DNA from: a virus
Direction: 5' to 3' (one strand)
Virus record (IMG/VR): IMGVR_UViG_3300030329_001866
Span: 1-31,764 of that record
Length of the DNA: 31,764 nucleotides
The translations under genes were made by a program, and so were the position numbers. This document shows, piece by piece, positions 1-6,187 of this stretch (position 1 is the stretch's first letter; each line of letters opens with the position of its first letter). The notes beneath the pieces were generated by a model. That model saw only the letters and a list, made by a program, of their open reading frames with translations. It was not told where the DNA came from and did not search any database.

Positions 1-154
1 TGCGATTCCAGAGGACGCGATCGCTACCGCCGCAGCTCTGCTGACAATGCTCGCGTCTGGCCTCCTCGCCAACCTCAGAAGCATCATCAGCGAGGCCAAC
101 GGCAACGGTGATGAGAACAATCACGATAAGAAACCCAAACCCAAGAAGGAGTAA
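1..154 (+). CDS. partial small membrane protein (3' end only)
   Basis: An open frame enters from the left edge (first full codon at base 2) and stops at 152-154. The visible 50 residues contain a hydrophobic stretch (about residues 6-25, rich in Ala and Leu) followed by a strongly charged Asn/Asp/Lys-rich tail ending in a Lys-Pro run. One hydrophobic segment followed by a charged cytoplasmic-type tail is compatible with a holin or other small membrane protein, but the N-terminus is missing. It is followed after 3 bases by another small membrane protein, so the two are probably co-translated. The frame is clear; the function is inference. Confidence 0.5.
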   Translation, partial: AIPEDAIATAAALLTMLASGLLANLRSIISEANGNGDENNHDKKPKPKKE

Positions 155-157
155 TCC

Positions 158-358
158 ATGGCAATCGTCAAGTCGCTGTTCAGCAGCAAGAAGTTCGTAG
201 CGATGATCACCGGGGTCGTCGCGACCCTCACGGCCAAGATCGGCTGGGATGTCTCGACCGAAACGATCAACCAGGTGATCGCCCTTGTGGGGACCTACAT
301 CCTCGGCCAGGGGGTCGCGGACCACGGCAAGCACCGCCCGGCTGAAGCTAAGAAGTGA
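158..358 (+). CDS. small two-helix membrane protein, holin-like
   Basis: This 66-aa protein has two hydrophobic segments, about residues 13-29 and 37-54, separated by a short polar turn containing a WDVSTET-type sequence. It ends in a charged His/Lys tail. Small phage proteins with this layout (a Lys/Ser-rich start, two hydrophobic segments, a GQGVADHGK-like end) are common near structural or lysis genes and are often annotated as holins. If it is a holin it would form lesions in the inner membrane. The ATG lies 3 bases after the previous stop, and its own stop overlaps the GTG of the next gene by 4 bases, which suggests translational coupling. Membrane location is well supported; holin activity is inferred from size and context. 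Confidence 0.6.
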   Translation: MAIVKSLFSSKKFVAMITGVVATLTAKIGWDVSTETINQVIALVGTYILGQGVADHGKHRPAEAKK

Positions 359-2049
359 TCCGTCTCGCCCTGCCTCTGATAGCCCTGTCGGCAGGATGCT
401 GGCATAAGCCCCTTGAGATCGACATCGATGATCGCAAGGTTCGGGTCGCTCGCGTCAAGACATCGGAGGCGGAGTTCTATTGGCACAAGGATGTCGAGCG
501 GAGGGCGGAGGTGTTTACACTCTCTCTCCGAGGGGCGAACCTGCTGGAGAACTTGACCCCCACGGTCGCGACATCCACCACCAGGGAATACCTGAGCTTT
601 CACCGCATCGGGCATATCTGCGTTCGGACCATCGCCAGGGCCAGAAGCGGCGAGACCTGTGCGGACTTCTGGGTCTATGTGACCTACGGGCACACTGGAG
701 ATCCTCGGCCTGTCTACCATCGCGAGCCCCTCACGGTGGTCGCGTCGGGTGGGTACCAGATCACCCTTGACGCCCCACCGCCCAACTCACCGATAGCGCA
801 TGGGCAGGGTCTCCCAATCCGGCACTTTCGGTTCGACTGTTCGACGGGCAAGCCGGCAAAGACGCAGATCTTCTCCGACCTCCGGGCGGTGGATCGGGGG
901 ACTCTGCCTCCGTTTGTCGGGGAAGCACCAGGCACTCCCTGGTGGGTCAAGGATCCTGACGTGGCCTGTGCCTCGATCGCGATGCGCGAGAGCTGCGTAT
1001 ATGCGCCCTTCGAGCAGAGCTACTACGTCCCGGCCTTCCCAGGCATGACCGGCGGCCAGCAGCAGTTCGGGGTCTTCCAGGTGCTTCCCGAGATCAACTC
1101 CAACGGCTACCGGCTCGGATCCTGGCGATCCCAGCTCTACCAGGAGGGCTGCCGTCCAGCGCACTTCCTGCACCCTGACGGGTCGCGGGTGACCGAGGAT
1201 GACTACCCGCTCACGGTCCTCACCTCCAGTGGCTGGATTCACGAGCGGAGCGATGGCAAGTACTGGATCCAGCACACCCATCCATCCTCGCCATGGAAGG
1301 ACAAGGGGGCTTGCGACCCGACCAGCGGGCGAGCGTGGACGTTCTGGGATTCCCAGCACTGGAGCCTGAACGCCATGTGTCAGGTCTACCACGTCTACCA
1401 GGACCCAGGGCTGCGGCTCCTGCTGGGCGATCTGGCGGAAGGGTGGCTGTGGGCGAACCCGGTCACCGACAAGGGCACGACCCACCACCATGTGGCAAGC
1501 TCTGCCAGGGCTCGCGGGAGGGTCCTAGAATCCGGCTGTGCGCTTGCCCAGGTTCTCAAGGGGGATATCAGGTCTAGGATCATCAGGCGCTTAGAGGGCA
1601 TTCTGAGCATCCAGATGGCCGAATTCCGGCGGTGCCTGGACGCCAGCGAGCCCCCGATCGTTTACCGGTCCACTGGGGCCTCGGTCTGGGAACACGGCCT
1701 GTGGGTCAAGGGGCTGCTGGCTGCGTCTTTGACCCTGACCACCAGGAAGGCCGAGATCCACGCGATGGGCGCTTACATCGGGCGCTGGGTGCTGGACGGC
1801 TTCAAGCGATACTCAGGCCGGTGGTATGTGCCTTACAGAATTCAGGCGAACGGCTCCTACAGCTCGACCCCCTCAAAAAAGCTGTCGCTGTGGTGTTTGC
1901 CAGCCGTCGAATTACTAAATCGCTTCGAGCGCCCGAACCTGAGCCGGCAGCACCAGGTCAAGATCGATCAGATCCTCTCGGAGTTTTGGGCTGACCCCCC
2001 GATGAATGGCGGCTACGGCGACCAGATGAAGTGGAGATTGCTGCGATGA
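355..2049 (+). CDS. predicted phage-encoded lipoprotein of unknown function, possible alpha-toroid fold
   Basis: The 564-aa product starts at GTG 355, overlapping the preceding stop (GTGA). Residues 1-15 form a short hydrophobic signal ending in a lipobox (LSAGC), so it should be exported and lipid-anchored through Cys15. About a dozen further Cys residues spread along the chain fit a disulfide-bonded extracytoplasmic protein. The second half is rich in Trp and in helical stretches around a WDSQHWSLNAM-type motif and a VWEHGLWVKGLL-type motif. This is reminiscent of alpha/alpha-toroid polysaccharide lyases and glycosidases, but I recognise no family and no catalytic set. Its place between holin-like and small lipoprotein genes hints at lysis, superinfection exclusion or surface modification. 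The coding call is strong; function is open. Confidence 0.7.
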   Translation: MIRLALPLIALSAGCWHKPLEIDIDDRKVRVARVKTSEAEFYWHKDVERRAEVFTLSLRGANLLENLTPTVATSTTREYLSFHRIGHICVRTIARARSGETCADFWVYVTYGHTGDPRPVYHREPLTVVASGGYQITLDAPPPNSPIAHGQGLPIRHFRFDCSTGKPAKTQIFSDLRAVDRGTLPPFVGEAPGTPWWVKDPDVACASIAMRESCVYAPFEQSYYVPAFPGMTGGQQQFGVFQVLPEINSNGYRLGSWRSQLYQEGCRPAHFLHPDGSRVTEDDYPLTVLTSSGWIHERSDGKYWIQHTHPSSPWKDKGACDPTSGRAWTFWDSQHWSLNAMCQVYHVYQDPGLRLLLGDLAEGWLWANPVTDKGTTHHHVASSARARGRVLESGCALAQVLKGDIRSRIIRRLEGILSIQMAEFRRCLDASEPPIVYRSTGASVWEHGLWVKGLLAASLTLTTRKAEIHAMGAYIGRWVLDGFKRYSGRWYVPYRIQANGSYSSTPSKKLSLWCLPAVELLNRFERPNLSRQHQVKIDQILSEFWADPPMNGGYGDQMKWRLLR

Positions 2050-2321
2050 TGTATCCGTTCGAGTTTCGCTACCCCACGATCAACCTCTGGGTGGCGCTGT
2101 TGTGCCTGCCGCTCCTGATGGCTTGTGGGAGCCTGATGGATGCCCTGGAGGTGATCAAGGACCCCGAGGTGCAGGAGGCCCTGGTGCAGACCGCGACCGG
2201 GGCTGCGAGCGGGAACTTGCTGGGTGCGCTGTATGGGGCGGGAGCTTTGGTCGCGGCGATTGCGGGGCATAAGGCTGTCAAGAAGATCCAGAAATCCAAA
2301 CAAGCCCCGGCCAGCCCCTAG
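2046..2321 (+). CDS. small lipoprotein with C-terminal hydrophobic segment
   Basis: The frame can start at ATG 2046 (overlapping the upstream stop as ATGA) or ATG 2049. An in-frame ATG at 2031 also exists but lies deeper inside the preceding gene. The 91-aa product has an N-terminal hydrophobic signal with a LLMAC lipobox near residue 24-28. A short acidic helix follows, then a Gly/Ala/Leu-rich hydrophobic stretch (GALYGAGALVAAIAG) and a Lys-rich tail. Lipobox plus C-terminal membrane segment is the layout of a unimolecular spanin. The connecting part is only about 35 residues, which looks too short to bridge the periplasm, so the spanin idea is weak. It ends just before a terminator and is the last gene of its operon. 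Confidence 0.6.
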   Translation: MMYPFEFRYPTINLWVALLCLPLLMACGSLMDALEVIKDPEVQEALVQTATGAASGNLLGALYGAGALVAAIAGHKAVKKIQKSKQAPASP

Positions 2322-2369
2322 CTGCCGGGCCTAGTCGGGCGTCGGTCCTCTCGCAAGGGAGGTGGCGAG

Positions 2370-2389
2370 GCCGGCGTCCGGCGTTTTTT
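2370..2389 (+). terminator. intrinsic terminator after lipoprotein cassette
   Basis: A 5-bp GC stem (GCCGG, CGT loop, CCGGC) is followed after one base by six T residues. It lies 49 bases after the stop of the small lipoprotein gene and before the head operon, where a transcription stop is expected. The stem is short but fully GC and the T-run is clean. Confidence 0.65.
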
Positions 2390-2411
2390 CTCGCGGGAAT
2401 ATCTGAACCGC

Positions 2412-2438
2412 TTGCCAACCTCTGAGCGCGTGTAAACT
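2412..2438 (+). promoter_or_regulatory. weak candidate promoter for head operon
   Basis: TTGCCA (2412-2417) and TAAACT (2433-2438) are separated by 15 bases, shorter than the ideal 17. The position just downstream of a terminator and upstream of the first head gene is right for a late promoter. If used, transcription would begin within a few bases of the GTG at 2448. Sequence support alone is weak, and the phage could use its own promoter class. Confidence 0.25.
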
Positions 2439-2447
2439 CTGTCTCGC

Positions 2448-2792
2448 GTGAGTGACCACGATCCCTTTGATCTCGACAAGCAGGAACAGCGCGAGGACTT
2501 TCGTCGCGTTGCGTCCCGGCTCTTGGCTGAGACCGAAGACTCGGACTTCGTGTGGCTCATGTCAGGTCCGCGTGGCCGTCGCATCGTGCGTCGGCTGCTC
2601 GATCGGGCAGGGATCTACCGCACATCGTTTCACCCGAATGCCATGGAGATGTCCAAGCAGGAAGGCTCGAAGCAGATGGGCTACTGGCTCCTGGCTCAGA
2701 TCGATCGACTCTGCTCGGCGGAATATGTTCAGATGATGCAGGAGCACAAAGATGCAAGAAGAGCCAGCAACCGAAGCAACAACCAACACTGA
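2448..2792 (+). CDS. Bbp19-like phage structural/head protein
   Basis: The 114-aa product resembles the Bbp19 family of small proteins found between portal and scaffold genes in BPP-1-like phages. Recognisable parts are an REDFRRVA-type N-terminal helix, the WLMSGPRGRRIVRRLL segment, the SFHPNAMEMS segment, and the later ARG/LYS-flanked LLAQI helix. The start is GTG 2448: the frame has a stop at 2433-2435, so no upstream start is possible. No Shine-Dalgarno-like purine run precedes it. Its last 41 bases overlap the scaffold gene in another frame, suggesting coupled expression. The exact virion role of the family is not well defined; family assignment is by motif recognition. Confidence 0.75.
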   Translation: MSDHDPFDLDKQEQREDFRRVASRLLAETEDSDFVWLMSGPRGRRIVRRLLDRAGIYRTSFHPNAMEMSKQEGSKQMGYWLLAQIDRLCSAEYVQMMQEHKDARRASNRSNNQH

Positions 2793-3360
2793 GGAGCAGG
2801 CGACACAGGAATCGGGGGACTCGTTGTTGTCCGAATCCACACAGCAGACGCAGCAGGAGGAAACCAGTGAGCCGGAAGGCGCACCGGAGACCTACGATTT
2901 CAAGAGCCCTGAAGGCTTGCCCGAAGGGGCTGAGATCGACAAGCAGATTCTCGACACCTATTCAGAGGCCGCACGAGAACTGAACCTGCCGCAGGATCAA
3001 GCGCAGAAGATGCTCGACAAGGTAATGCCCAAGCTACATGAGCGTGGCCTTGAAGAGCAGGAACGACAGCGGAACGAGTGGGCCAAGGAGTCCAAGGCCG
3101 ACCCCGAATTCGGGGGAGACAATCTCGATGAGAACTTGGGCATCGCCAAGAAGGCGATCGAACAGTTCGGTTCCGAAGGTTTGCGCGATCTGCTGGACAG
3201 CTCGACCGGTCTCGGCAATCACCCTGAGTTGATCAGGTTCATGGTTGGGGTTGGGAAGGCACTCAGTGAAGACCGCTTTGTGGGCAGTAGTCAGGGTCAA
3301 TCGGTCGATCCCAATGATGACGCCGCCCAAGCAAGAAGGCTCTACCCGAGCAGCAAGTAA
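2752..3360 (+). CDS. head scaffolding / capsid assembly protein
   Basis: The 202-aa protein is highly charged and low in aromatic residues. A Glu/Thr/Gln-rich disordered start (residues 1-45) leads into helical, coiled-coil-like stretches (about 60-120) and a polar C-terminal tail. This composition, and the position immediately before the major capsid gene, are typical of podovirus scaffolding proteins, which template procapsid assembly and then leave the head. A YDFKSPEGLPEG-like segment near residue 47 is common in such phage assembly proteins. It overlaps the preceding gene by 41 bases. I am confident of the role from composition and order, less so of the exact family. Confidence 0.8.
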   Translation: MQEEPATEATTNTEEQATQESGDSLLSESTQQTQQEETSEPEGAPETYDFKSPEGLPEGAEIDKQILDTYSEAARELNLPQDQAQKMLDKVMPKLHERGLEEQERQRNEWAKESKADPEFGGDNLDENLGIAKKAIEQFGSEGLRDLLDSSTGLGNHPELIRFMVGVGKALSEDRFVGSSQGQSVDPNDDAAQARRLYPSSK

Positions 3361-3373
3361 AAGGTAATCTATC

Positions 3374-4423
3374 ATGGCAAATCTGACTCTATTGGACTGG
3401 GCAAAGCGCACCGATCCAGACGGCACCGCACCTATCATCGCGAACCTGCTGTCCCAAACGAACGCGATCCTTCAGGACGCTACCTATGTGCAGGGCAACC
3501 TGCCAACCGGCCACCGGGTGACCATCTCAACTGGTCTCCCCACGGTCTACTACCGCGCTCTGAATGAGGGCATCCCGACCAGCAAGGCAACCACCGCCCA
3601 GGTGGATGAGTCCTGCGCGATCTTGGAAGCTCGCTCTGAGGTCGATATCGACCTGGCGATGCTGAACGGCAACTCTGCCGAGTTCCGCATGGGCGAAGCC
3701 CGCATGTTCATCGAAGCGATGAACCAGAAGATGGCGACCGGGATGTTCTACGGCAACCCAGCCACCGACCCGAAGGAGTTCCTCGGCCTCGCACCGCGCT
3801 ACTCCAGCACGACCGCCGGCAACTCGCAGAACTTGCTTCTGGCGGGTGGGGCTACGGCGCTCAATCAGACCTCGGTCTGGCTTGTCTGCTGGTCGGATCA
3901 GACCGTATTCTGTCCCTTCCCCAAGGGCAGCAACGCTGGCCTGCTCCAAGAGGATCTGGGTCGCCAGACCTCCTTCGACGCGCCGGCTCACTCCTCTGGT
4001 GCAACCGGCACGCGCATGGAAGTCATGGCCGAGAGGTTCCAGTGGAAGAGCGGCCTCGTGGTCAAGGACTGGCGCTACGCGGTGCGGATCGCGAACGTCG
4101 GCACCACCGATGGTGATACCAACTCGGCTTCAGACCTGGGTGGCACGATGTCTCCGACAGCGGCGACTTTCGATGACATCCTTCATCTGATGACGAAGGC
4201 TGTCGCTCGCATCCCCAACACGTCGATGGGTCGGCCCGTCTTCTACATGAACCGCACGGTCTTCACTGCGCTGATGCGTTCCGCTCTGGAGAAGAGCACC
4301 TCTGCTCTCTCCATCTCTGATGCAGTCACCCAGTTCGGCACGAACCAATCGATGCTGTCATTCCTGGGTATTCCGATCCGTCAGTGTGACGCGATCAAAA
4401 ACACCGAAGCTGTAGTCAGCTAA
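3374..4423 (+). CDS. major capsid protein
   Basis: The 349-aa product resembles the Bbp17/Gp7-like podovirus major capsid group, expected to adopt the HK97 fold and form the icosahedral shell. Diagnostic stretches near the N-terminus are TLLDWAKRTDPDG, the LLSQTNAILQD helix and GNLPTGHRVTISTGLPTVYYR; further on are KATTAQVDESCAILE and FYGNPATDPKEFLGLAPRY. Length is normal for the family. A good AAGG ribosome site at 3361-3364 sits nine bases before the ATG, stronger than those of its neighbours, as expected for the most abundant virion protein. It lies directly between scaffold and cement-like genes. Confidence 0.9.
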   Translation: MANLTLLDWAKRTDPDGTAPIIANLLSQTNAILQDATYVQGNLPTGHRVTISTGLPTVYYRALNEGIPTSKATTAQVDESCAILEARSEVDIDLAMLNGNSAEFRMGEARMFIEAMNQKMATGMFYGNPATDPKEFLGLAPRYSSTTAGNSQNLLLAGGATALNQTSVWLVCWSDQTVFCPFPKGSNAGLLQEDLGRQTSFDAPAHSSGATGTRMEVMAERFQWKSGLVVKDWRYAVRIANVGTTDGDTNSASDLGGTMSPTAATFDDILHLMTKAVARIPNTSMGRPVFYMNRTVFTALMRSALEKSTSALSISDAVTQFGTNQSMLSFLGIPIRQCDAIKNTEAVVS

Positions 4424-4441
4424 CCTAGGGAGGACACTGAA

Positions 4442-5293
4442 ATGTATATTGACAAGAACTTGATCTTGGCGACCTCTGAGGCTCCGCCTGATGCAGGCGC
4501 AGTCGCATCCCTTGGCGCTGATTCTGTAGCTCTTGGTATCGACCTGGCCCATGATCACACTAGCTGTGGCATTGGCATCAGCGAACTGTCTTCTAGCGAG
4601 ATGGAGCTGGAGATTCAGATCGATACTAGCTTTGGCATCGCGGCAAACCTCACCTGTGACTTTCAGTTAGTTTCGCTGCCGATCATGTCGGGTCTGGCTA
4701 ATGCGACTACTGAGGGCAAGCACACAAATGTTGTGACCGGGACGGTGGCTTATGCTGATGACCTTGTGGACATCTCAAGCCACGGTCTGCCTCTTGGCAC
4801 GCCGTGTTATTTCTCCGCTGGTAGCGGTGGATCAGGTCTTGCGACCAACACGATCTACTACACCACGGAGCATTCCGACGATGGCAACTCGTTCAAGCTC
4901 GCGACTACGTTTGCTAACGCAGTAGCGGGGACGGCTATCAACCACGGCAGTGCCGACTTCACGGGTTCGACTCTTGAGTTCATCCCCTACATCCATGCGT
5001 CTACGGGGCCGATCTCTGGAGCGTTCTTGAATGCTGGTAACCGCTTCACGGCAAGGTGCCAGCCCTTCTCGATGGGACCGTCGCCGGCAAGCGTTATCCC
5101 AAACGCAACATCGCAGACATCACTGACTCCTTATGGTGTCTCTGGTGGTGGCTTGGCACCTACGCCGGGTCGTTACCTTGCGCTCCGCTACGACGGTACC
5201 ACTCTGGGGACTGACGGAAGGATTAGCGCCCACCTGGCAATCAACACGCAGGAAGGTCAGAAGTACTTCCCAACTGCTTCTGTCATCGCCTAA
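4442..5293 (+). CDS. Bbp16-like capsid cement protein with inserted HGL module
   Basis: The 283-aa product begins like Bbp16-family capsid cement proteins (short MxxD start, GIDLAHD, then an LEIQIDTSF strand) and follows the major capsid gene with a strong AGGGAGGA ribosome site. It should decorate or stabilise the head. Unlike the usual compact family, its middle (about residues 98-180) carries a module with a SSHGLPLGTP turn, a TIYYTT strand and a NSFKLATT strand. The same pattern recurs in the tail nozzle protein encoded at 8815-12987. The last third (AFLNAGNRFTARCQPF onward) returns to the cement-like pattern. The next gene but one element downstream looks like a paralogue without the insert. 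Confidence 0.7.
   Translation: MYIDKNLILATSEAPPDAGAVASLGADSVALGIDLAHDHTSCGIGISELSSSEMELEIQIDTSFGIAANLTCDFQLVSLPIMSGLANATTEGKHTNVVTGTVAYADDLVDISSHGLPLGTPCYFSAGSGGSGLATNTIYYTTEHSDDGNSFKLATTFANAVAGTAINHGSADFTGSTLEFIPYIHASTGPISGAFLNAGNRFTARCQPFSMGPSPASVIPNATSQTSLTPYGVSGGGLAPTPGRYLALRYDGTTLGTDGRISAHLAINTQEGQKYFPTASVIA
4715..5005 (+). repeat. HGL module inserted in cement protein
   Basis: This segment encodes the pattern beta strand, HGL-x-x-G-x-P/D, strand, YY strand, then N/D-x-F-x-L-A. It matches the modules in the 1390-aa nozzle protein at protein level. No long DNA identity is evident, so the copies look old rather than freshly duplicated. Boundaries are approximate. Confidence 0.5.
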
Positions 5294-5300
5294 ACCAAAA

Positions 5301-5322
5301 GCGGCCAGCTCCGGCTGGCCGC
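5301..5322 (+). other. perfect 9-bp hairpin with UCCG loop, no T-run
   Basis: GCGGCCAGC and GCTGGCCGC pair perfectly around a TCCG loop, a member of the stable UNCG tetraloop class. It lies in the 53-base gap between two cement-protein genes. It is followed by GCTATTCC rather than T residues, and then by an AAGGAGG ribosome site at 5333-5339. It therefore looks like an mRNA stability or processing element, or a weak pause site, rather than an intrinsic terminator. Confidence 0.65.
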
Positions 5323-5346
5323 GCTATTCCTCAAGGAGGATGAAAC

Positions 5347-5922
5347 ATGATTTATGACTCTGGCACTGAGGTGTCTCTGTCGGTCCCATCGGCTGGCGAT
5401 CCGTTTGCCTACTCTACTGGTATCGACCTTGCACCTAACGATGGTGACCCAGCTCTCTTTGGGACTGGCGAGCGCCTCTACATGCAGTTCGAGGTGACCA
5501 CGGCCTTTGTTGCGAGCAACGCTGGTGTTGTGAACTTCGGGGTCGCGATTGATGACAACGCCACACTCACGGCAACTTCTCACATCCTGGCTCTGACTGG
5601 CGGGTCGATCACCAACACCGACTTCTGCGGCTTTGTTGCTGCTGATTTGACGGTTGGTAGGTTGGTTCACTTGGCGATCCCGGCGTGGGAAGACATCTTG
5701 CAAGCCATGGCCCATACGACTGAGTGGCCGGTTCGGAAGAACGCTGGAGATCTTACTGCCTTCCGTGGTATGCGCTACATGGGGCCGGTCATGTCGATCC
5801 CCAACAGCACGGTCTCTAACGGCGGGTTCTCGGCGGGCGCGATCAAGGCTCGGATCATCAAGGATCCATCCGGCACTGCTGTCTTGTCGAACGTCTACGG
5901 TTCAAGGATGACGGTGGCCTAA
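5347..5922 (+). CDS. second Bbp16-like cement/decoration protein
   Basis: The 191-aa product starts MIYDSGTEVSLS. It contains a GIDLAPNDGDPALFGTGE segment, a MQFEVTTAF strand and a VNFGVAIDDNATLT strand, matching the general plan of Bbp16-type capsid cement proteins. Its N-terminal half aligns by eye with that of the preceding gene (GIDLA followed by the Q-x-D/T-T-x-F strand), suggesting tandem paralogues, this one lacking the inserted HGL module. A near-ideal AAGGAGG ribosome site lies seven bases before the ATG. A role on the head surface is inferred from this similarity and from its place between capsid and tail genes. Confidence 0.65.
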   Translation: MIYDSGTEVSLSVPSAGDPFAYSTGIDLAPNDGDPALFGTGERLYMQFEVTTAFVASNAGVVNFGVAIDDNATLTATSHILALTGGSITNTDFCGFVAADLTVGRLVHLAIPAWEDILQAMAHTTEWPVRKNAGDLTAFRGMRYMGPVMSIPNSTVSNGGFSAGAIKARIIKDPSGTAVLSNVYGSRMTVA

Positions 5923-6123
5923 ATGGTAAGAGTGAGAGCTACCCAGGATTGCTTCGTGGACAACAGGCTGCGAAGTCGTGGTGACGAGTTTGAATACACC
6001 GGAGAGCCGGCAGACATCTTGGTTCCCCTGGAAGACGAGGAACCTGTAGAGGTTCCTCAGACTCCGGCGAAGAAGAAGGCTAAGAAGAAGGCCAAGAAGA
6101 AGGCCAGTAAGAAGGGTGACTGA
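5923..6123 (+). CDS. small head-module protein with Lys-rich tail
   Basis: The ATG directly follows the previous stop (TAAATG), so expression is coupled. The 66-aa product begins with a short beta-type domain (VRVRATQDCFVDN, then a GDEFEYTGEPADILVPLEDEE stretch), a pattern seen in small phage proteins encoded near capsid genes. The last third is an Ala-Lys repeat with at least 15 Lys residues in about 20 positions, histone-tail-like, which would bind DNA or other polyanions. Function is unknown; a role in the head, perhaps contacting DNA, is inference. A strong terminator follows immediately. Confidence 0.65.
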   Translation: MVRVRATQDCFVDNRLRSRGDEFEYTGEPADILVPLEDEEPVEVPQTPAKKKAKKKAKKKASKKGD

Positions 6124-6128
6124 GGACA

Positions 6129-6171
6129 GACCGGTCACTGGTGCGCCGCAGCAGTGGCCGGTCGTTTTCTT
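6129..6171 (+). terminator. strong intrinsic terminator between head and tail modules
   Basis: A 12-bp stem with a single G-T wobble joins 6129-6140 (GACCGGTCACTG) to 6152-6163 (CAGTGGCCGGTC) around an 11-base loop. GTTTTCTT follows. It begins five bases after the stop of the Lys-tailed protein. It would reduce transcription from the highly expressed head genes into the tail genes. Confidence 0.85.
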
Positions 6172-6187
6172 GCGGCGATGATGATTC

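Noticed and set aside
2046-2321. Unimolecular spanin
   Set aside because: The topology fits, but the roughly 35 residues between lipobox and hydrophobic segment seem too short to span the periplasm.
4745-4770. YADD sequence suggesting a reverse transcriptase (BPP-1-like phages often carry diversity-generating retroelements)
   Set aside because: The YADD lies in an HGL beta module of a cement protein with no other reverse transcriptase motif, and I saw no template/variable repeat pair in the window.
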